In this document: positions 1 to 6,839 of the stretch, one piece after another
Position numbering within the stretch: position 1 is the first letter of the stretch
Layout: the number at the start of each line of letters is the position of its first letter
Assembly: GCA_934796775.1 (NCBI GenBank)
Contig: CAKVPH010000011.1
Span: 1 to 55,336, forward strand
Source of the DNA: an uncultured Clostridia bacterium
GTDB lineage: Bacteria > Bacillota > Clostridia > Christensenellales > Borkfalkiaceae
Length of the DNA: 55,336 bases
Direction of reading: 5' to 3'
Program-made: the position numbers and the translations under genes
The notes under the pieces: model-generated
Databases searched by the model: none
What the model was told of the DNA's origin: nothing
The model's input: the letters and a program-made list of their open reading frames with translations, nothing else

Positions 1-890
1 ATTTGCCTTTCGGCCTTATTTTTGCAAACGATTACGATCAGGTCGATTATATAAACAGCGCAATGCGCGAATATTTCAGGCTCGCTGATATCGAAGAGTA
101 CGTTTTGGTAAGCCGGATTATTGAAAGAATTATAAATCTTGCCAAAACCGACGGCAGAAAGCTTTCCGCTACGTCGGTAATGGTAAAAACTCAAAGCAAG
201 AACCTTACCTTTTTATGGAAGTTAAACGCTTCTAAAGTAGAACAACTCGTATGCCGCGACGCAACCGAAGAAGAGAATATGCTTGCCGAGCTTGAAAGCG
301 CAAAATTAAAAAACGAAATTTTGCAAGCGGAACTTAAACGAGCATTCGGCGACGTAACCAAGCTTGAAACCGAAAAGGAAATACTCAGAATAAAGAGCAA
401 TCTTCACGACGTTATGGCGCAGCGTCTTTCCATTCTGCACGGAATAGTATCGTACGACAACGCTGCCGATTTAAAGGAGATAAAATCGCTTTTAAATTCT
501 ATGTTGCCCGATATGTACGAAAGCGAAAAACTCACGTTTGAAGATAAGCTTGACGAACTTATTTCGTCTTTTGCTCTGATAGGCGTAAAGCTAAGCGTAA
601 GCGGCGATTTAACTTCGCTCGGTCATAGGTCTGAGCTTACGCTTAAACTATTAAGAGAATGTACCACTAATTCCATACGTCACGGCGGCGCAACCGAAGT
701 TTACGCAAGCGTGTACCTTGGAATGGACGGCTTTATTTTTACCGTAACCGACAACGGCACTGCGCCCGTGTCTTTCAGGGAAGGCAACGGAATTTCGGGC
801 ATGCGGTATTCTGTTGAAGCCATAGGCGGAAAGTTAAACGTAAAATGTGCTTCTGACCGTTTTGTTGTAAGCGCGATTATTCCCGTTTAA
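1..890 (+). CDS. Sensor histidine kinase, HisKA_3/DesK-NarX type (5' truncated by window edge)
   Basis: This is the C-terminal part of a two-component sensor kinase; the reading frame is open to the left window edge, so the true start lies outside. A helical region with coiled-coil character (residues about 95-130, rich in E, K and L) leads into the phosphoacceptor motif LHDVMAQRLS near residue 134, where the His is the expected autophosphorylation site. An HATPase_c domain follows, with an N-box (LRECTTNSIRHGG, near 218), a G1 box (VTDNGTAP) and a G2 box (GNGISGMRYSVEAIGG). This arrangement is typical of kinases that pair with NarL/LuxR-type response regulators. No transmembrane segment is visible in the part present, so the sensing mode is unknown. 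No response regulator follows it; the partner may lie upstream. Confidence 0.85.
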   Translation, partial: LPFGLIFANDYDQVDYINSAMREYFRLADIEEYVLVSRIIERIINLAKTDGRKLSATSVMVKTQSKNLTFLWKLNASKVEQLVCRDATEEENMLAELESAKLKNEILQAELKRAFGDVTKLETEKEILRIKSNLHDVMAQRLSILHGIVSYDNAADLKEIKSLLNSMLPDMYESEKLTFEDKLDELISSFALIGVKLSVSGDLTSLGHRSELTLKLLRECTTNSIRHGGATEVYASVYLGMDGFIFTVTDNGTAPVSFREGNGISGMRYSVEAIGGKLNVKCASDRFVVSAIIPV

Positions 891-995
891 GTTTTTTTGT
901 GTTTACATTACGGACGGGGCTAAAATAATTAGCCAAAAGGCTAAAACTTTTTGCAAAATCTTAGCCAAAAGGACTATGTTATTTTACTTGGTAAG

Positions 996-1004
996 TGTTA
1001 TAAT
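996..1004 (+). promoter_or_regulatory. Extended -10 promoter of the candidate small RNA
   Basis: TG-T-TATAAT (TATAAT at 999-1004) is a perfect extended -10 element. No good -35 is seen at 17 bp spacing. Transcription would start at about 1010-1012, just before the run of hairpins that makes up the candidate RNA. Confidence 0.6.
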
Positions 1005-1010
1005 ACCTGC

Positions 1011-1161
1011 GTAAAGAAAGTGCGATGCTTTTTCCCAAATTTGCATCGAGAAGTAAGGGTTGCCCGTCTTGTATAGTTGCTCGCGGGCGGAAATCATTAT
1101 CTTGTTTCGGGCGCTTTATTATCGCCCTCATTTATCGAAGTTATACCGCTTCGATTTTTTT
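1011..1161 (+). ncRNA. Candidate structured small RNA of four hairpins with intrinsic terminator
   Basis: The segment has its own extended -10 promoter, no convincing ORF, and four successive stem-loops. H1 pairs CGATGC (1023-1028) with GCATCG (1043-1048). H2 pairs GCCCG (1062-1066) with CGGGC (1084-1088), extendable by two U-G pairs. H3 pairs GGGCG (1109-1113) with CGCCC (1123-1127). H4 pairs TCGAAG (1135-1140) with CTTCGA (1149-1154) and runs into seven T (1155-1161), a good intrinsic terminator. GC content rises clearly over the AT-rich flanks. The nearest downstream gene starts 500 bp away, so this is more likely a trans-acting RNA than a riboswitch. I could not match it to a known family from memory; a known class such as raiA or a divergent 6S RNA is not excluded. 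Confidence 0.55.
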
Positions 1162-1210
1162 ATTAAGATTCGGTTCTTAGCAGAACAATAAAAAAAAATA
1201 ACAAAAAAGA

Positions 1211-1250
1211 AAAAGCATTTTAAAAGTAAAACTTTTGAAATGCTTTTTTA
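1211..1250. terminator. Long bidirectional terminator-like hairpin
   Basis: A 17-bp stem (AAAAGCATTT.. with ..AAATGCTTTT, one G-U pair, 3-nt loop) with A-rich and T-rich flanks could terminate transcription in both directions. It backs up the terminator of the small RNA 50 bp upstream. Confidence 0.6.
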
Positions 1251-1432
1251 AAACGATTAAACTAATTTAATTTTATAATTTTCTCCTTAATCGGTAAGTT
1301 ATTTTGAGTAGTCCGATCAAAATAATTTTAGCACTTTATGCCTTTTTTGTCAAATTATTTATAGTTATATAAATATTTAAATCAATTAAAATATTACAGC
1401 ATTTTAAATCGTTAAAATTCTGCTAAAAGTGC

Positions 1433-1517
1433 CGATAACGGTGCTATAGGAGGACTTTTTATAAAAACGTCGAATTTTGGCAAATTTTGCCTGAATATGT
1501 CGATAACGGTGTTATAG
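1433..1517. repeat. Two copies of a 17-bp operator-like dyad in the long intergenic region
   Basis: CGATAACGGTGCTATAG (1433-1449) and CGATAACGGTGTTATAG (1501-1517) differ by one base and lie 68 bp apart. Each is a near-palindrome, CGATAAC-GGT-GTTATAG in the second copy. They sit 70-155 bp upstream of the promoter of the phosphoesterase gene. The surrounding 1251-1560 is AT-rich and I see nothing else in it. A regulator-binding role is inference. Confidence 0.45.
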
Positions 1518-1588
1518 CGGGGCTTTGCTGTTTTTTTAATGCTTAAAATTCAGGTTTTAATGTAAAAAAAATAAGCATACAATAACCT

Positions 1589-1632
1589 GTATACAAAATA
1601 TACTTTACACAAGGCGGCGGTTAACGTAAAAT
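1589..1632 (+). promoter_or_regulatory. Promoter with operator dyad (copy 1 of a shared regulon element)
   Basis: The dyad GTATA-N5-TATAC (1589-1603) directly abuts the -35 TTTACA (1604-1609); after 17 bp comes the -10 TAAAAT (1627-1632). The same arrangement, with about 27 of 31 identical bases from AACCTG through the -35 and beyond, occurs before the sugar-binding lipoprotein gene at 4186-4229. The regulator gene lies between the two, so it is the obvious candidate binder. Confidence 0.65.
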
Positions 1633-1663
1633 AAAGTCAATAAAAAGCTAAGGGATTAGCAAA

Positions 1664-2779
1664 ATGATGAAAATTTTTAAAAAAATAATGAAAGGCGTTT
1701 GCTTGGCTTTATCTGCAGTCGTGCTGTTTTCGGCATGTTCGGACGGTGATTCTTCGCATGCGGACGTAAAGTTAAACGGTATGACAATTGAAAAGAGCGG
1801 CGACGAATTTAAAATTTTACAACTCACCGATATTCAGATTATAGATCCTGCTCAGCAACCTTACGAAGGCAGGCTCACGCCTGCTGATGCCGAGCGGTGG
1901 ACAGGCAGAGATAAAAATGCGTTTAACCTTGTAAGGCGATTAGTGGCCGATACAGATCCCGACTGGATAATTTTAACCGGAGATAACGTTTACGGGCAGT
2001 TTGACGGCGACGGAAGCAATTTTATCGCGCTTGTCGAGCTTATGGAAAGTTTTAAAAAGCCTTGGAGCTTTATAAACGGCAATCACGACGGTGAGATTTA
2101 TATAGCTTACGGCGGCGAGCGTATAGAATGCGGTAAGGGTATGAAATGGCAAGCGGACTACGTTAAAAACAATACGAAATATTGTTTGTATGAAGCCGGC
2201 GACGAAGCTATGGGTTACGGAAATTACGCCGTACATCTTACAGAAAATCAAAAGCCGGTTTATTCGTTTTTTATGATGGATACTCACGGTTGCGATATGG
2301 CAGGCGGCCTTACGCGCGAACAAGTCGAATGGTATGCAAGCGGCGTTAAAAACGCAGCGGACGTGGCGGGCAAAACTCTGCCGAGTTTTGTGTATCTGCA
2401 TATTCCGCCTAAAGAGTTTTACCGCGCTATGGTAGATTATACCGAAGTTACCGATATCGGCATGATTTCAAAAGACGGCATGCCCGTCGAAAACGGCAAT
2501 TTCGGTATGAATATGGAAAACGTAGCTTATTTTGACAGCGACGAATTCTGGGCAAAATTAACCGAGCTAAAAAGCACCACGGGCATTTTTGCAGGGCATT
2601 GCCACACAAACAATTCAAGCCTTTTATACAAAGGCGTAAGGCTCACTTTCGGAACAAAAACGGGAACGTACGACTATAACTATCAGCAGGGCGGCACGCT
2701 TACAACAATTAAAAAAGACGGTAGCTTTTCGGTTATCCCCGTATACGATCCCGAAGGCGGCGCGTACGGCAAAAAGTAA
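1664..2779 (+). CDS. Secreted lipoprotein metallophosphoesterase (calcineurin-like)
   Basis: This 371-residue protein hydrolyses an unknown phosphoester outside the membrane. The N terminus is a lipoprotein signal with lipobox LFSAC (Cys about residue 25). The dimetal site motifs of calcineurin-like phosphoesterases appear in order: LTDIQ (about 55), LTGDNVYG (about 106), INGNHDGE (about 140), YLHIPP (about 245) and AGHCHTN (about 311). The first motif has Gln where most members have His (D-x-H), an atypical ligand seen in some subfamilies. The start is the first of two adjacent ATGs (1664 and 1667) after an AAGGGA-like ribosome site. It shares its promoter type with the binding-protein gene at 4280, which suggests a role in the same carbohydrate programme, perhaps removing phosphate from phosphorylated glycans. 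The substrate cannot be read from the sequence. Confidence 0.85.
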   Translation: MMKIFKKIMKGVCLALSAVVLFSACSDGDSSHADVKLNGMTIEKSGDEFKILQLTDIQIIDPAQQPYEGRLTPADAERWTGRDKNAFNLVRRLVADTDPDWIILTGDNVYGQFDGDGSNFIALVELMESFKKPWSFINGNHDGEIYIAYGGERIECGKGMKWQADYVKNNTKYCLYEAGDEAMGYGNYAVHLTENQKPVYSFFMMDTHGCDMAGGLTREQVEWYASGVKNAADVAGKTLPSFVYLHIPPKEFYRAMVDYTEVTDIGMISKDGMPVENGNFGMNMENVAYFDSDEFWAKLTELKSTTGIFAGHCHTNNSSLLYKGVRLTFGTKTGTYDYNYQQGGTLTTIKKDGSFSVIPVYDPEGGAYGKK

Positions 2780-2856
2780 TTCGCACGCACGAAAAGTAAT
2801 TCACGCTTACTGCAAAAAATTAAGATAATCGGCGGAATTTTTTATATTGTTTAAGC

Positions 2857-2880
2857 GACGTATTTTAAGACGTATTTTAA
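2857..2880. repeat. Perfect 12-bp tandem duplication
   Basis: GACGTATTTTAA occurs twice back to back, at 2857-2868 and 2869-2880, immediately upstream of the -35 of the regulator gene. It may be a replication-slippage product or a pair of regulator half-sites. Confidence 0.5.
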
Positions 2881-2901
2881 AGCGTACAGCTTAAAAAGTC
2901 G

Positions 2902-2930
2902 TTGCGTTTTAAGTTTATTTATGGTATGAT
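2902..2930 (+). promoter_or_regulatory. Promoter of the GntR/LacI-type regulator
   Basis: The -35 TTGCGT (2902-2907) and -10 TATGAT (2925-2930) are 17 bp apart. The start codon follows 41 bp later, preceded by GGAGG at 2956-2960. Confidence 0.6.
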
Positions 2931-2971
2931 TTAAGCGTTTTTTACGGGAATCTTCGGAGGCAAAACCTGAA

Positions 2972-4051
2972 ATGGATAAAGTTTATACCATGGCTGAGCA
3001 GATAGCTAATTATTATCGCGAGCGAATAATCAGCGGAGAGCTTTTAAAAGGCGACAAAATAGAGTCTGAAGAGCGCGCCGCTTTAAGATTCAACGTTTCC
3101 AGAATGACCGTGCGCAAAGCGTTTAAAATGCTTGAAAGCGCAGAGCTTGTCGGCGTTACCGCGGGCAGAGCGAGGATCGTTACGGGCAATAACGGAAGTT
3201 ACGATAAAGAATGCGGTTCGTTCTGGCAATACGGCGGTAAAAAAATCGCGCTTGTAATTCCCGACGACAGAGAATTTTTAACCGAAATAAAAAGATGTCT
3301 GCAAACCAGATTAGAGCTTTTAAACTGGAAACTTTACGTTTTTTATAACGATACCGAGCGCGTTGAATACGACAGTTTTTTAAAAGTAGGCGAAAACGAA
3401 ACAGACGGTTTAATTATAATTCCGTCAAGAACGCGCGGAAACATATCCCGCACGAACTATAATATTTTAAAATCGTTTAAAATTCCCTTCGTGCTTTTGG
3501 GTAAACCGCCCAGATGGCTAAGGTGCGACGCGACTTATGTGGACGACTATTACGGCTCGTATCTCATAATGAAAAAATTGTCGCAGGATAAATGCACCGC
3601 GTTTGCATATATAGGCGACGGAGATCGCGACATAGTGGTAAACGAGGACAGGCGTACCGGTTTTGAAGATTTTATGGAGTATAAGGCGGGAACTAAAAAT
3701 TATGCCGATATGCTTTTTGATTATCGCGCTCCCGATTTCAATGAAAAACTTACCGAATTCGTAAGTTGTAATATATCAAAAAAAATCGGCTTTAATCTGT
3801 ACGGCGGAAATTTAGCCGAAGCCGTAGAAAAGGTTATGCATACGTTTAACAAAACTAAAGGCAAGGACTACGAAATTTACGGCTTTGCCGAAAACGATTT
3901 GTTCAATTACGATAATAAAAGTTGCAACATCGTGCATATTCCCATAATCACGCTTATAGAAGGAGCTACCGAAATGTTAAGAACGCGTTTCATTTCCGGC
4001 GATTCAGAAAACGTAACGCACAAAATCTACAAAGCAAAAGTTACTAATTAA
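2972..4051 (+). CDS. Transcriptional regulator: GntR-type winged helix fused to a LacI-type sugar-binding domain (AraR-like)
   Basis: Residues 1-75 form a GntR winged helix-turn-helix, including IESEERAALRFNVSRMTVRK, the usual 'S-E-x-x-L-x-x-x-x-x-V-S-R-x-T-V-R-x-A' recognition pattern. Residues about 88-359 resemble a periplasmic-binding-protein/LacI effector domain (KIALVIPDD.., DGLIIIPSRTRG.., CDATYVDDYYGSYLIMKKL). This is the architecture of AraR, a sugar-responsive repressor. The gene sits between two transcription units that share a GTATA-N5-TATAC promoter, so it probably controls both. GntR-family operators often contain GT-N(x)-AC dyads. The ligand is probably a mono- or oligosaccharide released by the downstream enzymes; its identity is unknown. 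Confidence 0.87.
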   Translation: MDKVYTMAEQIANYYRERIISGELLKGDKIESEERAALRFNVSRMTVRKAFKMLESAELVGVTAGRARIVTGNNGSYDKECGSFWQYGGKKIALVIPDDREFLTEIKRCLQTRLELLNWKLYVFYNDTERVEYDSFLKVGENETDGLIIIPSRTRGNISRTNYNILKSFKIPFVLLGKPPRWLRCDATYVDDYYGSYLIMKKLSQDKCTAFAYIGDGDRDIVVNEDRRTGFEDFMEYKAGTKNYADMLFDYRAPDFNEKLTEFVSCNISKKIGFNLYGGNLAEAVEKVMHTFNKTKGKDYEIYGFAENDLFNYDNKSCNIVHIPIITLIEGATEMLRTRFISGDSENVTHKIYKAKVTN

Positions 4052-4064
4052 ATACCGAATAATG

Positions 4065-4096
4065 CGGAGAGGACAAAAAGGTTTTCTCCGTTTTTT
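4065..4096 (+). terminator. Intrinsic terminator after the regulator gene
   Basis: CGGAGA (4065-4070) pairs with TCTCCG (4085-4090), followed by six T. It separates the regulator from the transporter operon. Confidence 0.75.
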
Positions 4097-4185
4097 ATAT
4101 TATTTTTATGTTATTTTTGCAATAAGGCGCAAAATACTAAAAAAGCGGTTGCAAAAAATATTCAGGCGTTTTTCGGGTAAAACCT

Positions 4186-4229
4186 GTATAAATTATATAC
4201 TTTACAAACGCTATATTTATAAATAGAAT
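4186..4229 (+). promoter_or_regulatory. Promoter with operator dyad (copy 2 of a shared regulon element)
   Basis: The dyad GTATA-N5-TATAC (4186-4200) abuts the -35 TTTACA (4201-4206), and after 17 bp comes the -10 TAGAAT (4224-4229). It is nearly identical to the element at 1589-1632. A leader of about 45 bp with AAGGAG precedes the binding-protein start. Confidence 0.65.
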
Positions 4230-4279
4230 AGAGACGTTAAATTTAACAAAATTAAAAATAAAAACAAGGAGTGTAAAAG

Positions 4280-5761
4280 ATGAAAAAACTTGTTGCAATC
4301 ATGCTTGTTTTAATTACCTGCGTAGCTTTTTCGGCATGCGGCGGTAAAAAAGACAGCTCTTCTAACCCCGACGTAGGGAAAAACGGAACGCTTAAAGTTA
4401 CTTACTACAAAGGCGGAACGGGCAGTAAATGGATAAACGAACTTGCCAGAGCTTTTGAAGAAGAAACGCTTATCAAGGTAGAACTTACCGACGACACAAA
4501 AGCGACCGAAAACACGCTTACCTGGCTGCAATCCGATCGCAATTTGCCCGATGTTGCGTTTATACTTTACACCAACTGGCAAAAGTACGTTCAGAACGAC
4601 TATCTTGCGCCGCTCGACGATCTTTACGACGGAACTTTCACCGCAACTTTCGGCAGCGGCGAGCATGAAAAAACTATAAACAGCACTTATTCGGTGGCGG
4701 GTACTTCGGTTTCGGCCGTAAGCGGCAAAACCGAAGGCGTTACTCTTTCCGATATCATGTGCGACGATTATCTCGACTACGGCAAAACCGCAAAAACGGT
4801 AGACGATGAAAAGGGTTTTTGGGTAATGCCCTGGACTTCGGGTACCACAGGACTTGTTTACAACGTCAATTATTTAAAGAGCGTAGGTTATAACAATCCT
4901 CCCGCAACTTATTCCGAGCTTTTGGATCTCTGCGCCAAGCTTAATGCAAAAGGCATAAATCCTTTTGCCTGGGGCGGTGAAGAAATGGGTTACTGGGACT
5001 TTGTAACCATGGGCTGGTGGGCTCAGTATTCCGGCGTTGATACCTGGCAGAAATTCTGGAGCTTTGAAAGCCCCGAAGTTTTCAACGATATCGGCAGACA
5101 AAAAGCTTTGGAAGCATGGCAGACTTTACTCGTAGACGATAACGGCAGTTGGAAAAACAGTATCGATCGCCCTATGGGCAGAGACCACATGGACGCTCAG
5201 AAGCAGTTCATCTCGGGCAAGGCGGCAATGATTCCTACCGGCAGCTGGATAGAAAACGAAGTCAAAGACTTTATTCCTGACGGTTTTGAAATGGCTTTTA
5301 TGCCCACTCCCGCAATCGACGGCGCAAAGACGGACGAAAACGGCAACATAATTCAGCTTTGCAATACCGAAGCGGGCGATTTTGCTTACGTTCCCAAAAA
5401 TGCGGCAAACGTAAAGGCTGCAAAGGCTTTTCTTGCATTTATGAACAGACCTGAATGGATTGAAAAGTTCACGCTATACGCAGGAATGCCCAGACCTTTC
5501 AACTATAAACCTTCCGCAATAAGCGGAATTTCTTCGTTCACAAAGAGCAGTATGGAATACTACGAAAACAGCGTTAAAATGTGGCGTGTTTCCGATAGCC
5601 CCATTTATACTTACGCGGGTATTCGTCAGTGGGATCCTTACGGATCTACCACCGTTTACGGACAACTTGCCGGCAGCGAAAAAAAGACGCCGAGTACGCT
5701 CTTTAACAATATGTACGAAAACGCAAAATCCAAGTGGAGTACCTGGCTTAAATCCGTTTAA
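4280..5761 (+). CDS. Sugar ABC transporter substrate-binding lipoprotein (family 1)
   Basis: This 493-residue extracellular solute-binding protein captures oligosaccharides for the importer encoded downstream. The signal peptide ends in lipobox AFSAC (Cys about 20) and is followed by a short Lys/Ser linker. The mature part has family 1 hallmarks: GTLKVTYYKGGTGSKWINEL near the N terminus, WLQSDRNLPDVAFI, LNAKGINPFAWGG, and AMIPTGSWIENEV near the hinge. The length is usual for the family. The start ATG has a well-placed AAGGAG. A strong hairpin directly follows the gene and may stabilise its mRNA, because binding proteins are usually needed in excess over permeases. The ligand is unknown; neighbouring glycosidases suggest a plant-type oligosaccharide. 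Confidence 0.9.
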   Translation: MKKLVAIMLVLITCVAFSACGGKKDSSSNPDVGKNGTLKVTYYKGGTGSKWINELARAFEEETLIKVELTDDTKATENTLTWLQSDRNLPDVAFILYTNWQKYVQNDYLAPLDDLYDGTFTATFGSGEHEKTINSTYSVAGTSVSAVSGKTEGVTLSDIMCDDYLDYGKTAKTVDDEKGFWVMPWTSGTTGLVYNVNYLKSVGYNNPPATYSELLDLCAKLNAKGINPFAWGGEEMGYWDFVTMGWWAQYSGVDTWQKFWSFESPEVFNDIGRQKALEAWQTLLVDDNGSWKNSIDRPMGRDHMDAQKQFISGKAAMIPTGSWIENEVKDFIPDGFEMAFMPTPAIDGAKTDENGNIIQLCNTEAGDFAYVPKNAANVKAAKAFLAFMNRPEWIEKFTLYAGMPRPFNYKPSAISGISSFTKSSMEYYENSVKMWRVSDSPIYTYAGIRQWDPYGSTTVYGQLAGSEKKTPSTLFNNMYENAKSKWSTWLKSV

Positions 5762-5776
5762 CAAAATACGGTTTTA

Positions 5777-5815
5777 ACGGTTTGCGCCTTAAAATAAACT
5801 TAGGCGCAAAGCCGT
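5777..5815 (+). promoter_or_regulatory. Stable intercistronic hairpin after the binding-protein gene
   Basis: ACGG-TTTGCGCCT (5777-5789) pairs with AGGCGCAAA-GCCGT (5802-5815). No T-run follows, so full termination is unlikely. Such hairpins after binding-protein genes can protect the upstream mRNA and set a high ratio of binding protein to permease. A second small palindrome, CGTTCA-AA-TGAACG, lies at 5833-5846. Confidence 0.55.
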
Positions 5816-5865
5816 AGCAAAAAAATAAAAATCGTTCAAATGAACGAACAAACGGTCAGTATTAA

Positions 5866-6792
5866 ATGATTAATTCAAATAAGAAAAAAGCAAATCGCGA
5901 AAAGAATTTGTTCATAACGTTCATGCTTGCCTGGTCGGTTTTGCATTTTGTGGTATTTTGGGTGTATACGAACGCAAATACGTTTTTTCTTACGTTTTTC
6001 AAGTTCAATACGTCCACGGCAACTTACGAGTGGTACGGTTTTACAAGATTTATAAAAATCTTTAAAGATATGATTTTAGGCGAGGATTTTATACTTGCCA
6101 ACAATTTAAAAAACTCGTTATGGTGCTTCCCGGTGCAAAACTTTATAATATTGCCGCTGTCGTTTTTCTCGGCGTTCTTTTTGTTTAAAAAAGTGCCGTT
6201 TTCAAACGCGTTCAGGGTAATATTTTTCCTGCCGTCAATGCTGTCTGTCGTTGTGCTTGCAATGTCGTTCAAATATATGTTCAACGTTGATTTCGGACCT
6301 ATAAGCGTACTTTTATCCGACTGGTTCGGTTTAAAAGAAGACTGGTTTTCGTCCATGAGTTCAACGGCAATGCCGCTCGTATTCACGTTCGGCGTGTGGG
6401 CAGGGTTAGGTTACGACATAGTGCTTTTAAACGGCGCGATGGAGCGCGTCCCGCAGGAGATAATCGAAGCTGCAAAGCTCGACGGCGCTAATATCGGAAC
6501 GGAGATGTTCAAAATCATTTTGCCTCTCACAATGCCTACTATATCCACGTTGTTTATATTAGGTTCTTTGGGCATTTTCAGTTACTATTTGCAGCCCATG
6601 CTTTTATGCGGAACGAGCGGCGGCGTAAACGGAAATACGGGAACGGTCGCGCTAAGAGTAATTTCGTTTATAGAAGCGGGTGCAACCGAAGACGCGGCAG
6701 CCATAGGCTTGTTCTTCTCGCTTATAGGCATACCGTTCGTACTTTTAATCAAGTGGGGTATCAATAAACTCGTACCCGACGTCGAATATTAA
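5866..6792 (+). CDS. Sugar ABC transporter permease, MalF/UgpA type
   Basis: This is one of two membrane subunits of the importer. The 308-residue protein has about six transmembrane segments (for example LFITFMLAWSVLHFVVFWVY, VIFFLPSMLSVVVLAMSF, LGIFSYYLQPMLL). The cytoplasmic EAA loop, IIEAAKLDGANIGTEMFKII, contacts the ATPase. It follows the binding-protein gene, but the second permease gene lies 5 kb downstream behind two surface-protein genes, an unusual order. No ATPase gene is present in the window; a shared MsmX-like ATPase encoded elsewhere is the likely partner. No strong ribosome site is visible upstream. Confidence 0.88.
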   Translation: MINSNKKKANREKNLFITFMLAWSVLHFVVFWVYTNANTFFLTFFKFNTSTATYEWYGFTRFIKIFKDMILGEDFILANNLKNSLWCFPVQNFIILPLSFFSAFFLFKKVPFSNAFRVIFFLPSMLSVVVLAMSFKYMFNVDFGPISVLLSDWFGLKEDWFSSMSSTAMPLVFTFGVWAGLGYDIVLLNGAMERVPQEIIEAAKLDGANIGTEMFKIILPLTMPTISTLFILGSLGIFSYYLQPMLLCGTSGGVNGNTGTVALRVISFIEAGATEDAAAIGLFFSLIGIPFVLLIKWGINKLVPDVEY

Positions 6793-6839
6793 AATATTCG
6801 CACGTTAAAATAAAATTCCTAAGGAGGAAATATGAAAAA

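Noticed and set aside
1011..1161. T-box or metabolite riboswitch reading of the structured RNA
   Set aside because: No T-box sequence (TGGNACCGCG), no downstream gene within 500 bp, and the terminator hairpin is unconditional in appearance.
1973..2401. Long antisense ORF (142 codons) opposite the phosphoesterase gene
   Set aside because: It has no ribosome site and its sequence is the complement of conserved metal-binding motifs; it is a frame shadow.
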